Source: Fructilactobacillus myrtifloralis (GTDB lineage Bacteria; Bacillota; Bacilli; Lactobacillales; Lactobacillaceae). From it: 64,000 nucleotides of DNA. Shown here piece by piece: positions 18,703-28,089 of the stretch. The position numbers were made by a program, and so were the translations under genes. Under the pieces are notes generated by a model. It saw only the letters and a list, made by a program, of their open reading frames with translations, was not told the DNA's origin and made no database searches. The stretch covers positions 186,001 to 250,000 of the forward strand of contig NZ_CP097116.1 in the NCBI RefSeq assembly GCF_024029335.1. Direction: 5' to 3'. How positions within the stretch are numbered: position 1 is the first letter of the stretch; every line of letters begins with the position of its first letter.

Positions 18703-19722
18703 ATGATTAAGATTGCAATTGATGCCATGGGGGGCGACTATGCCCCACAAGCAATTGTAGAAGGAGTAGAGTTAGCTCGCGATGCCAGTCATAACGATGT
18801 GGAGTACATCTTATTTGGGGATCAACGCAAAATCGAACCTTTAGTAAAAAGTATGCAAAACCTGCGGATTGTCCATGCCCCTGAAGTGATTGAAATGGAT
18901 GATGAACCCGTGCGGGCGGTTAAAAAGAAAAAACAGGCCAGCTTAGTGTTAGCGGCGCGAGCCGTCCGGGCCGGCGAGGCTGATTTATTGCTTTCTGCAG
19001 GAAATACCGGCGCCTTAATGGTAGCCGGGCTGTTGATTATTGGCAGGATGAAGGGGATTGAACGTCCCGGTCTGATTGTCACCCTCCCGGTGATTCAAAA
19101 CGACCAGGGTTTTACCATGATTGACGCGGGGGCGAATGCGGATGCCAAGGTGGAAAACGTTATTCAGTATGCGCGCTTAGGTAAAATTTATAGTCAACAG
19201 GTTCGGAACCAGGCTAATCCGCGGATTGGGCTAATTAATAACGGAACCGAGGCCGACAAGGGGGACGTTGCTCATCGGAAGATGTACGAAGCGTTATCTG
19301 CCCTGGGAGAAGCGGGGGAACTGAACTTCATCGGCAACGTTGAAGCCCGCGACCTTTTAAACAACGTGACAGATGTTGCCGTCACCGATGGCTTTACCGG
19401 CAATGCTGCTTTAAAGGGAATCGAAGGCAGTGCTCTCACCGTGGTTAATATGATCAAGGATAGTATTAAGCAGGGGGGACTCCGCGAAAAACTCGGAGGA
19501 CTCCTGTTAAAACCCGCTTTAAAACGGATTGCGAAAAAAATGGACTACACCCGGTATGGGGGTTCAGTGCTGTTGGGTTTGAAGGCCCCGGTAATCAAAA
19601 CGCACGGGAATAGCAACGCCAAAACGATTTTTTATGCGTTACAGAATGCCGAAGAAGTGGCAACTTCCGATTTAGTTGCGGGCATTGCAACGCAGTTTCA
19701 TGCCAAGCAACAACAAGATTAG
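18703..19722 (+). CDS. plsX: Phosphate acyltransferase PlsX
   Basis: Peripheral membrane enzyme that makes acyl-phosphate from acyl-ACP for phosphatidic acid synthesis. Motifs include KIAIDAMGGDYAPQAIVEG, SAGNTGALM, DAGANAD and GNAALKGIEGSA. Length is 339 aa. It sits in the fakA-recG-plsX-acp order. The ACP-like gene 18 bases downstream lacks the prosthetic-group serine, so PlsX probably draws on a different ACP. Confidence 0.97.
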   Translation: MIKIAIDAMGGDYAPQAIVEGVELARDASHNDVEYILFGDQRKIEPLVKSMQNLRIVHAPEVIEMDDEPVRAVKKKKQASLVLAARAVRAGEADLLLSAGNTGALMVAGLLIIGRMKGIERPGLIVTLPVIQNDQGFTMIDAGANADAKVENVIQYARLGKIYSQQVRNQANPRIGLINNGTEADKGDVAHRKMYEALSALGEAGELNFIGNVEARDLLNNVTDVAVTDGFTGNAALKGIEGSALTVVNMIKDSIKQGGLREKLGGLLLKPALKRIAKKMDYTRYGGSVLLGLKAPVIKTHGNSNAKTIFYALQNAEEVATSDLVAGIATQFHAKQQQD

Positions 19723-19740
19723 CGGTGGAGGTACTGACTA

Positions 19741-19992
19741 ATGGATGAAAAAACGGTATTTAACACGGTTGCACAAACGATTGGAGAACAATTTCAAGTT
19801 CAAGCGGCGGACGTGACCGTGGCAACTAACTTTCAACGTGATTTGGGGGCGGACTTTGTGGATTTAGCCCACTTTATCGTTGAAATTGAGGATGAATTTG
19901 GTGATGTGATTCCAGATGACGCTGCCGAGCAAATCGAAACGGTCCAAGATTTGGTGACGGTCATCATTCAAAATACGCCTAACAAGAAATGA
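19741..19992 (+). CDS. Acyl-carrier-protein-like protein lacking the phosphopantetheine serine
   Basis: An 83-residue four-helix ACP-like protein encoded directly after plsX, where relatives have acpP. The usual DLGADSLD segment reads DLGADFVD. Codon 39 (19855-19857) is TTT (Phe), where Ser must carry 4'-phosphopantetheine. Helix II is also changed, with His two residues beyond the conserved acidic patch start (DLAHFIVEIEDEF). The rest of the fold (VIPDDAAEQIETVQDLV) is conserved. By the known mechanism it cannot carry acyl groups as holo-ACP. It may be a decayed paralogue, a regulatory or structural ACP-like protein, or (less likely) contain a base error. A functional ACP would have to be encoded elsewhere. 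Confidence 0.85.
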   Translation: MDEKTVFNTVAQTIGEQFQVQAADVTVATNFQRDLGADFVDLAHFIVEIEDEFGDVIPDDAAEQIETVQDLVTVIIQNTPNKK

Positions 19993-19995
19993 AAG

Positions 19996-20025
19996 TAACC
20001 CCATCACGTCCTGATGGGGTTTTTC
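19996..20025 (+). terminator. Terminator after the ACP-like gene
   Basis: AACCCCATCA and TGATGGGGTT form a perfect stem around CGTCC, followed by a T-run. Confidence 0.92.
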
Positions 20026-20031
20026 GTTTAA

Positions 20032-20040
20032 TGCTATAAT
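20032..20040 (+). promoter_or_regulatory. Extended -10 box for rnc-smc-ftsY
   Basis: TGCTATAAT, a perfect -10 with the TGn extension, lies immediately after a terminator and 31 bases before rnc. The -35 region is poor. Confidence 0.6.
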
Positions 20041-20071
20041 AAGACCATTAAATATTCGGGAGGAAATTCAC

Positions 20072-20782
20072 TTGCAGAAAGAATTTGATCATAAATTAGC
20101 AAATGATTATAACATTAAATTTAATAACGAAGATTTGCTTGATGAAGCATTTACGCAAGCTTCCTACGTTAACGAACATCCAGATCAAAATTTAAAATTT
20201 TACGAACGCTTGGAATTTCTCGGGGACGCTGTTTACCAGTTAGTGGTTTCTGACTACATTTTTAAACGGTATCCAGAGATGCCCCAAGGACGCTTAACCC
20301 GACTCCGGGCTGCCATGGTTAATCGGCACAGTTTTAGTCGCTTTGCCCGGGAATGTCACTTTGATAAGTACATTCGCCTGGGGAGAGGGGAAGAAAAGGC
20401 GGGCGCCCGGAAGCGAGATTCCTTACTGTGTGACATTTTTGAATCGTTTATCGGGGCCGTTTACCTAGACCAAGGAATTGAAACCGTGAAGAATTTTTGT
20501 CGCCTCGTGATTTTCCCGAAGCTTGACGAGGGTTGGTTTGACGAATTTTTTGACCACAAAACGGAATTACAAGAAGCAATTCAAGTTAACGGGCCCGTTG
20601 CTATTGACTACCAACTGCTTGATGAAAACGGGCCGGATAACGACCGTCAGTTTAAGGTTGCCGTCTTAATCGATCAAAAGGAACTAGGCATCGGGGAAGG
20701 CCACTCGAAAAAGAGTGCCGAACAAGCAGCCGCCAAGGCAGCCCTAAACAAGTTAGGGATTAAAGACCAGAAATTGCAGTAA
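20072..20782 (+). CDS. rnc: Ribonuclease III
   Basis: Double-strand-specific endoribonuclease that processes rRNA precursors and structured RNAs. The catalytic signature ERLEFLGDAVYQ is near residue 47, and the second acidic site is in DIFESFIGAVYLD. The C-terminal dsRNA-binding domain (about 160-230) ends with GEGHSKKSAEQAAAKAAL. Length is 236 aa. It starts at TTG behind GGGAGGAAA. smc follows after 15 bases, as is usual in Firmicutes. Confidence 0.97.
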   Translation: MQKEFDHKLANDYNIKFNNEDLLDEAFTQASYVNEHPDQNLKFYERLEFLGDAVYQLVVSDYIFKRYPEMPQGRLTRLRAAMVNRHSFSRFARECHFDKYIRLGRGEEKAGARKRDSLLCDIFESFIGAVYLDQGIETVKNFCRLVIFPKLDEGWFDEFFDHKTELQEAIQVNGPVAIDYQLLDENGPDNDRQFKVAVLIDQKELGIGEGHSKKSAEQAAAKAALNKLGIKDQKLQ

Positions 20783-20797
20783 AGTGAGGGAGCATTC

Positions 20798-23700
20798 GTG
20801 AAGTTACAGTCGATTCAGATTTCCGGCTTTAAGTCATTTGCCGACCGGACGGTCATCGAATGCCAGGATGGATTAACGGGAATCGTTGGTCCTAACGGGA
20901 GCGGAAAAAGTAACGTCATTGAGGCGATTCGGTGGGCGCTCGGGGAACAGTCCGCGAAGCAACTGCGGGGTCACAAGATGAAGGATGTCATCTTTTCTGG
21001 TTCCAACGACCGGCGTCCCCTAAACCGGGCTGAGGTAAGTTTGGTTTTTGATAACGCCGATCATTATTTACCCACTGATTACAGTGAGGTCAAGATCACC
21101 AGACGGTACTACCGCAACGGTGAGAGTACGTATCTGCTTAATGATCAGGAATGTTTATTACGCGAAATTCAACAACTGTTTCTAGATACGGGGTTGGGAG
21201 AAGGTTCCCTCTCCATTATTTCCCAGGGAAACGTGGATGATATTTTAGCCGGAGACGTAGAGAAGCGTCGGGCGGTCATCGAAACGGCCGCCGGCGTCTA
21301 CCGGTACAAAAAACAAAAGGCGGAGTCAGAAAAAAAGCTAACGGAAACCCAAGCGAACGTGGATCGGGTATCAGACATTGCCCATGAACTAGGGAAACAG
21401 TTAGCTCCCTTACAAGAGCAAAGCGAGACTGCTTCGCTCTATTTGCGTCAGCAGCAACGGTTAGAACAGTTGCGCTTCACCCAGCTAACGCGCCGTGCCG
21501 ATCACCTGCAACAGACCCACCAAGCGACTCAAAATCAGGTAACCCAACAAACGACTAAGCAGCGGCAACTGACGGAGCAACTGGAGCAGTTGCGGGACCA
21601 AAAGCAGACGCTTCACCAGCAGCTAACGGCCACCCAACAAGCACGCGAGCAGCAACAGCAACAACTATTAACCGATACTAAAACACTCGAAAATGCTACG
21701 GGAGAAGCCAAGTTACGTCAGCAACAGTTAGAATTTAAACGAACCCAACTCCAGGAATTAGAACGTCAGCGCACGGACAACCAAACTCAGCTGCAACAGC
21801 TAGAACAGCAGGTACAAACGGCCCAGACGACCGTACAGACTACAACCAACCAGCTTAATCAGTTGGAACAAGAAATTGCCGATAGCGATGCCACCGCCAA
21901 ACTAAAGCAGGTGGAAAGTGAAGAAGCAGCGTTGGAAACGGCTCGTAGTCAATACGTAACGTTAATGCAACAACTGACGAACCAAAAGAATGAGGTACGG
22001 ATGGCCTCCCGGATGTCAGAACAACAGCGGCAGGCTTATCAGGAAAAGCTACGCCAAAAACGACAGTTAGAGACCGAACAACAACGCCTGGAACAAGCAT
22101 TACAAGCAGCGCAGGAGCAGGTTACCGCGATTAAGCACCAAGCGAGCGCGGCCCAGGCTAGTCAACAACAGATGCAAGCCCGAGTCGATGAGTTATCGAA
22201 CCAGCAAGACCAACTCCAACAAGCCTGGTACCAGCAACTTCGTGATTTTCAGACGGTTAAAACCGAACGAGACAGTTTACAAAACATGGTCGCTGGGCAC
22301 AATAACTTGTACCGCGGCACGAGAAACCTCCTCAAGCACCAGCAGGATTTGAGCGGAGTTTTAGGACCAGTTGCCGACTTAATGCAGGTCGACGATCAAT
22401 ATCTGGTTGCGATTGAAACGACGTTAGGCGGGGCCCTTCAGCAGGTAGTGATGCAGACCGTTGCCGCTACCCGCCAGGCAATTCACTATTTAAGTCAACA
22501 TCAGTTAGGGCGGGTGACCTTCCTGCCCCTTGATGCCATTAACGAGCGGTTTGTTAGCCCTAGTTTGTTACAAGTGGCCCGTGAACAACCAGGATTAGTG
22601 GGGGTGGCCGCGGACTTAGTGACGATGCCCGAAAACTTAACGCGGGTAAAAAACCACTTACTGGGAAACGTGTTAGTTACCACTAATCTGCAACAAGCTA
22701 CGCAACTGAGCCATAAACTTCGGCGGCGGGTGAAAATTGTAACCCTGAATGGAGAAGTGGTGAACGCGGGGGGCTCAATCACCGGGGGTAAGAATCAACA
22801 CGAACCAAACGGGATCCTCCGCCAGAAGCATCAACTCGCCACGTTAACGAGTCAGGCACAAACGTTACAAACTAAATTAAAGCAGCAAGAAGAGCAACTC
22901 GCGGCGGTTAAACAAGCCGAGCAATCCGCCCAAGCTAAGCGGGACGAAGCTTATCAACAAGAATCTAGTCACACCGCTGAACTGAAGGCACAGGCAGAAC
23001 GGGTCTCCAGTTTATCGACCGCCCTGACCAAGCAAAAACGGGAAGTCGCTGCCCTCGAACTCCAGTTGCAACACGCTGATGACGAATCGGACCATTCAGA
23101 GGCCACGACTCCCCAGCAGATTCAAGCAACGGAGGCTAAGATTGCGGAAAACCAAGCCCGTGTTCGCGAGTTAAAACAAGCAATTCAGCAACATAAAGCC
23201 GACCAACAACGTAGTCAGGCTACCTTGATGGAACAACAACAACGGCTCAGCCAGATTCGAGAACGGCTGAAACAGGCGCGCCAACAGGTCCAAACTGAGA
23301 CCGCGCAACGGGACAAAGCTGCCACCGAGGGCACCCAGCTTACTCAGCAGGTAACCCAGCTTCAGCAGGAACTGGAGCAACTCCAAACGGTGACTGAGGT
23401 TGATCCAGAGCAATTACAAGTTCGCATTGAACGCCAACAACACGCCCTCGCGGAGAGTAAACAGCGGGCTTCCGAGTTCCAAGCAGCCGATGAAGCTAAC
23501 GAACGGGAGCTAACTACGACCCAACAAGCGCTGACCACGGTGCAACGGGACCTGCAACAAGCGCAATTACAAGCATCGCTTCAGGAACAAGAGACCGCGA
23601 AGCTACAGCGGGAGTTAGGCGACCTGCAAGCCCAATCCCAGCAACCGCTTCAGGTGGTTGACTTAGATGTCGAAGCATTAGAACAAGAATTACAAACGGT

Positions 23701-24334
23701 TCAGGACACGATCACAGAATTAGGCCCCGTTAACGTGGGTGCAATCGCGGCCTACGAGGAATTAAAAAACCGGGCTGATTTTGTGAACGGGCAACTCGAT
23801 GATTTATTGGCAGCCAAACAGCAACTATTAGAAATTATGAATCAAATGGATCAAACGGTGAAGCAACGCTTTCAACGAACCTTTGACCAAGTGGCCACGG
23901 CCTTTACTGCCGTGTTTCGGCATATCTTTGGTGGTGGGGAAGCGAAGCTCAAACTGGCGGATCCGCACCATTTATTGACAACCGGAATTGACATTCTAGT
24001 GAAGCCACCGGGGAAACGGTACCGGGATCTGAGCTTGTTATCCGGGGGCGAGAAGGCCCTCACCGCCTTGGCCCTCTTGTTTGCGGTTTTACAGGTTAAA
24101 CCGGTTCCCTTCGTGATTTTAGATGAGGCGGAATCCGCGCTTGATCCAGCCAACGTTGACCGGTTTGCGCGTTACATGCAAAAATTGAAACAGCACACCC
24201 AGTTTATTGTGATTACCCACCGCAAGGAGACGATGGTGTATGCCGACCAGTTAGTGGGGATTACCATGCAGGATTCCGGAGTCTCAAAGCTCGTCTCCGT
24301 TAACCTCGAAGCAACGCAGAAAAAGGAGAAATAA
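20798..24334 (+). CDS. smc: Chromosome segregation protein SMC
   Basis: Condensin ATPase of 1178 aa. N-terminal Walker A GPNGSGKSNVIEAIRW is near residue 32. Long coiled-coils (about 170-500 and 680-1020) flank the hinge (about 515-660, GVLGPVADLM to GSITGGK). The C-terminal signature LLSGGEKALTALALLFA and Walker B ILDEAESALDPANVDRF complete the head. The coiled-coils are unusually Gln-rich (runs such as EQQQQQLL), which fits a general Gln bias in coiled regions of this genome. GTG start with GAGGGAG upstream. Confidence 0.97.
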   Translation: MKLQSIQISGFKSFADRTVIECQDGLTGIVGPNGSGKSNVIEAIRWALGEQSAKQLRGHKMKDVIFSGSNDRRPLNRAEVSLVFDNADHYLPTDYSEVKITRRYYRNGESTYLLNDQECLLREIQQLFLDTGLGEGSLSIISQGNVDDILAGDVEKRRAVIETAAGVYRYKKQKAESEKKLTETQANVDRVSDIAHELGKQLAPLQEQSETASLYLRQQQRLEQLRFTQLTRRADHLQQTHQATQNQVTQQTTKQRQLTEQLEQLRDQKQTLHQQLTATQQAREQQQQQLLTDTKTLENATGEAKLRQQQLEFKRTQLQELERQRTDNQTQLQQLEQQVQTAQTTVQTTTNQLNQLEQEIADSDATAKLKQVESEEAALETARSQYVTLMQQLTNQKNEVRMASRMSEQQRQAYQEKLRQKRQLETEQQRLEQALQAAQEQVTAIKHQASAAQASQQQMQARVDELSNQQDQLQQAWYQQLRDFQTVKTERDSLQNMVAGHNNLYRGTRNLLKHQQDLSGVLGPVADLMQVDDQYLVAIETTLGGALQQVVMQTVAATRQAIHYLSQHQLGRVTFLPLDAINERFVSPSLLQVAREQPGLVGVAADLVTMPENLTRVKNHLLGNVLVTTNLQQATQLSHKLRRRVKIVTLNGEVVNAGGSITGGKNQHEPNGILRQKHQLATLTSQAQTLQTKLKQQEEQLAAVKQAEQSAQAKRDEAYQQESSHTAELKAQAERVSSLSTALTKQKREVAALELQLQHADDESDHSEATTPQQIQATEAKIAENQARVRELKQAIQQHKADQQRSQATLMEQQQRLSQIRERLKQARQQVQTETAQRDKAATEGTQLTQQVTQLQQELEQLQTVTEVDPEQLQVRIERQQHALAESKQRASEFQAADEANERELTTTQQALTTVQRDLQQAQLQASLQEQETAKLQRELGDLQAQSQQPLQVVDLDVEALEQELQTVQDTITELGPVNVGAIAAYEELKNRADFVNGQLDDLLAAKQQLLEIMNQMDQTVKQRFQRTFDQVATAFTAVFRHIFGGGEAKLKLADPHHLLTTGIDILVKPPGKRYRDLSLLSGGEKALTALALLFAVLQVKPVPFVILDEAESALDPANVDRFARYMQKLKQHTQFIVITHRKETMVYADQLVGITMQDSGVSKLVSVNLEATQKKEK

Positions 24335-24336
24335 GA

Positions 24337-25569
24337 ATGGGTTTATTTGATATTTTTAAACGGAAAAATCAGCAAGCACCAGACGAATCCCAGTCCGAGT
24401 CAGCGTCAATCAGTGCATCAGAGAGCGCGGCAAGTGCTGCGGAATCGGTTTCAGTGGCGACCACTAGTGCTGCTACCTCGGTGGCAGAAGCAACGGAGTC
24501 AACAGCAACCGCTGAACCCACCACGGATGCAACTTCAACAGTTGCTTCAGAGTCGCCTGCATCAACTACACGTGCGGAAGCAGACGTCCAATCGACCACG
24601 GAGACGACTTCGACCGCAACGTCCACCAGTGATGCAGAGCCAGAGCAAAAGTATGAAAATGGACTATCCAAGTCCCGGTCTTCCTTTGGACAAAGCTTGA
24701 ACCGGTTATTTGCAAACTTCCGGTCGGTTGATGAGGAGTTTTTTGATGACCTAGAAGACACGTTGATTCAGGCTGATGTGGGGGTCAACACCGCCACTTC
24801 CATCAGTGACCAACTGCGAGAAGCGGTCCGGCTCAATAACATCAAGGGGCGCGATGAAGTGCAAAACTTCATTGTCCAAAAGTTAGTGGAAATTTACGAT
24901 GGGTCCGAACCGCTGGATACTGAATTGCATGAAAATCCAGATGGACCAACCATCATTTTGATGATTGGAGTGAACGGGGCCGGGAAAACCACCACGATTG
25001 GAAAACTCGCTAATCAGTACCGTCAGGCTGGCAAGAAGGTCCTAGTGGCGGCGGCGGATACTTTCCGGGCCGGAGCCATTGAACAGCTCGCCGAGTGGGC
25101 CGAGCGTGATCAGGTTGCGATCGTGAAAAAACCAGAGGGCAGCGATCCTGCTTCCGTGGTTTTTGATGCGGTTAAGCAAGCCAAGGACGACCATTACGAC
25201 ATTTTGCTGGTTGACACGGCGGGGCGGTTGCAAAACAAAGTTAACCTCATGAAAGAGTTGGAAAAGATGAACAAGATCATTCAGCGGGAAATTCCGGGCG
25301 CACCGCAAGAGGTGTTACTGGTAATTGACGCGACCATTGGGCAAAATGCGCTCGTCCAAGCGAAGATGTTCCGCGATGTCGCTGAGATCACTGGGATTGT
25401 TTTGACTAAGTTAGATGGGACTGCCAAGGGTGGGATCGTGCTGGCGATTAAGCAAGAGCTCGGCATTCCCGTTAAGTACGTCGGTCTCGGTGAAGGGGTC
25501 GATGACTTGCAGACCTTTAACCCAGAGGACTTTGTCTATGGCCTATTTAAAGGCTTAATTAAGGAATGA
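24337..25569 (+). CDS. ftsY: Signal recognition particle receptor FtsY
   Basis: SRP receptor GTPase that docks ribosome-SRP complexes at the membrane. After a short MGLFDIFKRKN membrane-targeting helix there is a low-complexity Ser/Ala/Thr/Glu linker (about 18-105), much like the acidic A-domain of other FtsY proteins but dominated by Ser, Ala and Thr. The N domain (110-195) and G domain follow, with GVNGAGKTTTIGKLA, DTFRAGAIEQL, DTAGRLQNK and TKLDGTAKGG. Length is 410 aa. The gene begins two bases after smc and leads into ylxM-ffh. Confidence 0.96.
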   Translation: MGLFDIFKRKNQQAPDESQSESASISASESAASAAESVSVATTSAATSVAEATESTATAEPTTDATSTVASESPASTTRAEADVQSTTETTSTATSTSDAEPEQKYENGLSKSRSSFGQSLNRLFANFRSVDEEFFDDLEDTLIQADVGVNTATSISDQLREAVRLNNIKGRDEVQNFIVQKLVEIYDGSEPLDTELHENPDGPTIILMIGVNGAGKTTTIGKLANQYRQAGKKVLVAAADTFRAGAIEQLAEWAERDQVAIVKKPEGSDPASVVFDAVKQAKDDHYDILLVDTAGRLQNKVNLMKELEKMNKIIQREIPGAPQEVLLVIDATIGQNALVQAKMFRDVAEITGIVLTKLDGTAKGGIVLAIKQELGIPVKYVGLGEGVDDLQTFNPEDFVYGLFKGLIKE

Positions 25570-25571
25570 CC

Positions 25572-25931
25572 ATGGAAACGAATTTTAATGCTAAACTAGA
25601 AAAGGATAATCGCATTAATGCGTTATTTGATTTTTATGGGAGTTTACTAACCCCCAAACAGGCTGATTACATTCGGCAGTATTACGCGGATGATCTGTCT
25701 TTGGGTGAGATTTCTGAAAATTTTCAGGTTAGCCGCCAGGCGGTCTATGACAACCTCCGGCGGACGGAAATGACCTTAGAAAAGTATGAAGAACGGATGG
25801 GCTTGTACCAGAAATTTGTCACCAGAAATCATTTGATTGATGAACTGGCGCAGACGATTCAGACGAAGTATCCTAATGATCAAACCTTGAATGGGTTAAT
25901 TGAGCGCCTAGAAAAACTAGAAGAAAACTAA
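25572..25931 (+). CDS. ylxM: YlxM/p13-family helix-turn-helix protein of the SRP operon
   Basis: Small HTH protein encoded next to ffh in most Firmicutes. Homologues modulate SRP function. The sigma-factor-like HTH is visible as SLGEISENFQVSRQAVYDNL (about residues 40-60), preceded by LTPKQADYIRQYY. I prefer ATG 25572 over ATG 25566, because the AAGGA site touches the earlier codon. With either start it follows the ftsY end immediately or overlaps it by a few bases. Length is 119 aa. Confidence 0.9.
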   Translation: METNFNAKLEKDNRINALFDFYGSLLTPKQADYIRQYYADDLSLGEISENFQVSRQAVYDNLRRTEMTLEKYEERMGLYQKFVTRNHLIDELAQTIQTKYPNDQTLNGLIERLEKLEEN

Positions 25932-25942
25932 AAGGAGTAACG

Positions 25943-27388
25943 ATGGCATTCGAAGGGTTATCAGAAAAGTTACAAAATGCGTTTAAAAATTTACGTGGGA
26001 AAGGGCAAATTAGTGAAGCGGATTTACGGAGCACCATGCGCGAAATCCGGTTGGCTTTACTAGATGCTGACGTAAACTTTACCGTGGTTCGGGACTTTGT
26101 TAAAAAGGTCCAGGAAAAGGCCAAGGGTGAAAAGGTGCTGGAAGGGCTTAACCCGGGGCAGCAAATCGTTAAAATTGTGGACGATGAACTAACCGCCATG
26201 ATGGGTGGTTCAGCAACGGAACTCACTAAGTCACCTAAAATTCCAACGGTGATCATGATGGTCGGGCTGCAAGGGGCCGGAAAAACGACGACGGTTGGAA
26301 AGTTAGCTAATCGGCTCAAACAGGATGAGCATGCGCGACCGTTGTTAATTGCAGCTGACGTTTATCGTCCAGCCGCAATTGACCAGTTAGAACAGGTCGG
26401 AAAGCAAATTGACGTGCCCGTCTTTTCCGAGGGGACGGATGTGGATCCAGTTCAGATCGTGCAGGATGGACTGGCTCAGGCCCGTGAAAACCACAATGAT
26501 TATGTTTTCATTGATACGGCCGGGCGGTTACAAATTGATGAAAAACTCATGCACGAGTTAGAAGAAATCAAGACCGTTTCTCATCCAGACGATATTCTGT
26601 TAGTTGTAGATGCAATGACCGGGCAAAATGCGGTTGAAACGGCGCAGGGCTTTAACGATGCCCTCGATATAACCGGGGTCATTCTGACGAAGTTAGATGG
26701 AGATACCCGAGGGGGAGCCGCCCTGTCGATCAAGTCAGTAACCGGCAAACCAATTCTGTTTACCGGTCAAGGGGAAAAAATGACAGATCTGGATGTCTTC
26801 CATCCAGATCGAATGGCTTCCCGAATTCTGGGCATGGGAGACGTGCTGTCCCTGGTTGAGAAAACCCAGAAAAACGTGGACGAGCAAAAGGCGCAGGAAC
26901 TCGCCGAAAAGATGCGGGAAAATTCCTTTAACTTTGACGATTTCTTGGACCAACTCCAGCAAATTCAAAACATGGGGCCGTTAAAAGACATCATGGCAAT
27001 GATTCCGGGAATGGCCAATAACCCAGCGCTTAAAAACGTTGAAATGGATCCCAAGGACTTAGAGCGGATCAAAGCGATGATCTACTCGATGACCAATGAA
27101 GAACGCGAAAATCCCGATGTGTTAAATCCTTCCCGGCGGCGGCGAATTGCCCGGGGTTCGGCGCAACCAATTCAAAGCGTGAACCGGATGATTAAACAAT
27201 TTGATCAGATGAAAAAGATGATGAATCAGGTTTCCAACGGGAACATGGCCGGGATGGAAAACATGATGCAAGCCGCCGGCATGGGCGGCGGTGGCATGGG
27301 AGGGAAACTCTCCAACCTTGCCATGAAGCGGATGAGCCGGAAAATGAAGAAGAGTAAACGGAAGCGGTTGAAAAAGCGGAAAAAATAA
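25943..27388 (+). CDS. ffh: Signal recognition particle protein Ffh (SRP54)
   Basis: Binds signal peptides and 4.5S/scRNA and delivers ribosomes to FtsY. The N domain (1-90) is followed by the G domain with GLQGAGKTTTVGKLA, DVYRPAAIDQLE, DTAGRLQID and TKLDGDTRGG. The Met-rich M domain (about 300-445) carries SRRRRIARGS for RNA binding. The C-terminus is Gly/Met-rich and then very basic. Length is 481 aa, at the long end of normal. It sits in ftsY-ylxM-ffh-rpsP order. Confidence 0.97.
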   Translation: MAFEGLSEKLQNAFKNLRGKGQISEADLRSTMREIRLALLDADVNFTVVRDFVKKVQEKAKGEKVLEGLNPGQQIVKIVDDELTAMMGGSATELTKSPKIPTVIMMVGLQGAGKTTTVGKLANRLKQDEHARPLLIAADVYRPAAIDQLEQVGKQIDVPVFSEGTDVDPVQIVQDGLAQARENHNDYVFIDTAGRLQIDEKLMHELEEIKTVSHPDDILLVVDAMTGQNAVETAQGFNDALDITGVILTKLDGDTRGGAALSIKSVTGKPILFTGQGEKMTDLDVFHPDRMASRILGMGDVLSLVEKTQKNVDEQKAQELAEKMRENSFNFDDFLDQLQQIQNMGPLKDIMAMIPGMANNPALKNVEMDPKDLERIKAMIYSMTNEERENPDVLNPSRRRRIARGSAQPIQSVNRMIKQFDQMKKMMNQVSNGNMAGMENMMQAAGMGGGGMGGKLSNLAMKRMSRKMKKSKRKRLKKRKK

Positions 27389-27408
27389 GGAGTGTAAAGA
27401 AAAAACAC

Positions 27409-27437
27409 TTTACATTACTTTTTATTCTTGGTAAGAT
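27409..27437 (+). promoter_or_regulatory. Promoter of rpsP-khpA
   Basis: TTTACA (27409-27414), a 17-base spacer, then TAAGAT (27432-27437) preceded by TGG (extended -10), 34 bases before rpsP. A weak hairpin (TGTAAAG/CTTTACA) overlaps the -35 region and may end ffh transcription. Confidence 0.7.
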
Positions 27438-27471
27438 AGAAACCGTTAAGAAAACATGAGGAGGTGTCATT

Positions 27472-27753
27472 ATGTCTGTTAAAATTCGTTTGAAACGAAT
27501 GGGTTCTAAGAAAAATCCATTTTATCGAATCGTAGTTGCTGATTCACGAAGTCCTCGTGATGGTCGTTACATTGAAAACGTGGGGACTTACAACCCATTG
27601 ATTCAAGAAAACCAAGTAACTTTAGAAGAAGAAACTATTTTAGACTGGTTAGAAAAGGGTGCCAAACCTTCTGATACAGTTCGTAACATTTTGTCAAGAG
27701 CCGGGATCATGAAGAAACTTCATGAAGCTAAATTAGCTAACAAGCAAAAATAA
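27472..27753 (+). CDS. rpsP: 30S ribosomal protein S16
   Basis: Small-subunit assembly protein of 93 aa, beginning [19 protein letters not shown], with [17 protein letters not shown] following. GAGGAGGTG sits at ideal spacing before the ATG. It opens a new unit with khpA after the promoter at 27409. Confidence 0.98.
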   Translation: MSVKIRLKRMGSKKNPFYRIVVADSRSPRDGRYIENVGTYNPLIQENQVTLEEETILDWLEKGAKPSDTVRNILSRAGIMKKLHEAKLANKQK

Positions 27754-27765
27754 GGCTGATTAGTT

Positions 27766-28011
27766 ATGGTGAATTTTGACAACTTAATTACAACCATCAT
27801 TAAACCGTTAGTGAAGTTTCCCGATGACGTTCAGATTCGTCACCAGGAAACGAACGAGTTTCACGAGTATATTTTAACCCCTAATCCCCAAGACGTGGGA
27901 CGGGTGATTGGTAAACGGGGACGGGTGGCCCAAACCATTCGCGCCATTGTTTACAGTATTCACGTGCCTGACAACAAACGGGTTAAGTTAATTATTGATG
28001 ATGGTAAATAG
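27766..28011 (+). CDS. khpA: RNA-binding protein KhpA (KH domain)
   Basis: Single KH-domain protein of 81 aa. The RNA-binding loop is in VIGKRGRVAQTIR. In streptococci and lactobacilli KhpA pairs with KhpB/EloR, affects cell elongation and binds RNA. The partner is not in the window. It lies 12 bases after rpsP and is followed by a terminator. Confidence 0.93.
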   Translation: MVNFDNLITTIIKPLVKFPDDVQIRHQETNEFHEYILTPNPQDVGRVIGKRGRVAQTIRAIVYSIHVPDNKRVKLIIDDGK

Positions 28012-28013
28012 CA

Positions 28014-28056
28014 GAAAACTCTTAGATAAAACGTTGTTTTATTTAGGAGTTTTTTT
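28014..28056 (+). terminator. Terminator after khpA
   Basis: AAAACTC, TA and ATAAAAC pair with GTTTTAT, TA and GAGTTTT around a GTT loop, with small mismatches, followed by a seven-T run. Confidence 0.85.
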
Positions 28057-28089
28057 AGCATAATTTGAAGTTAAAGGAACGATGTAATT

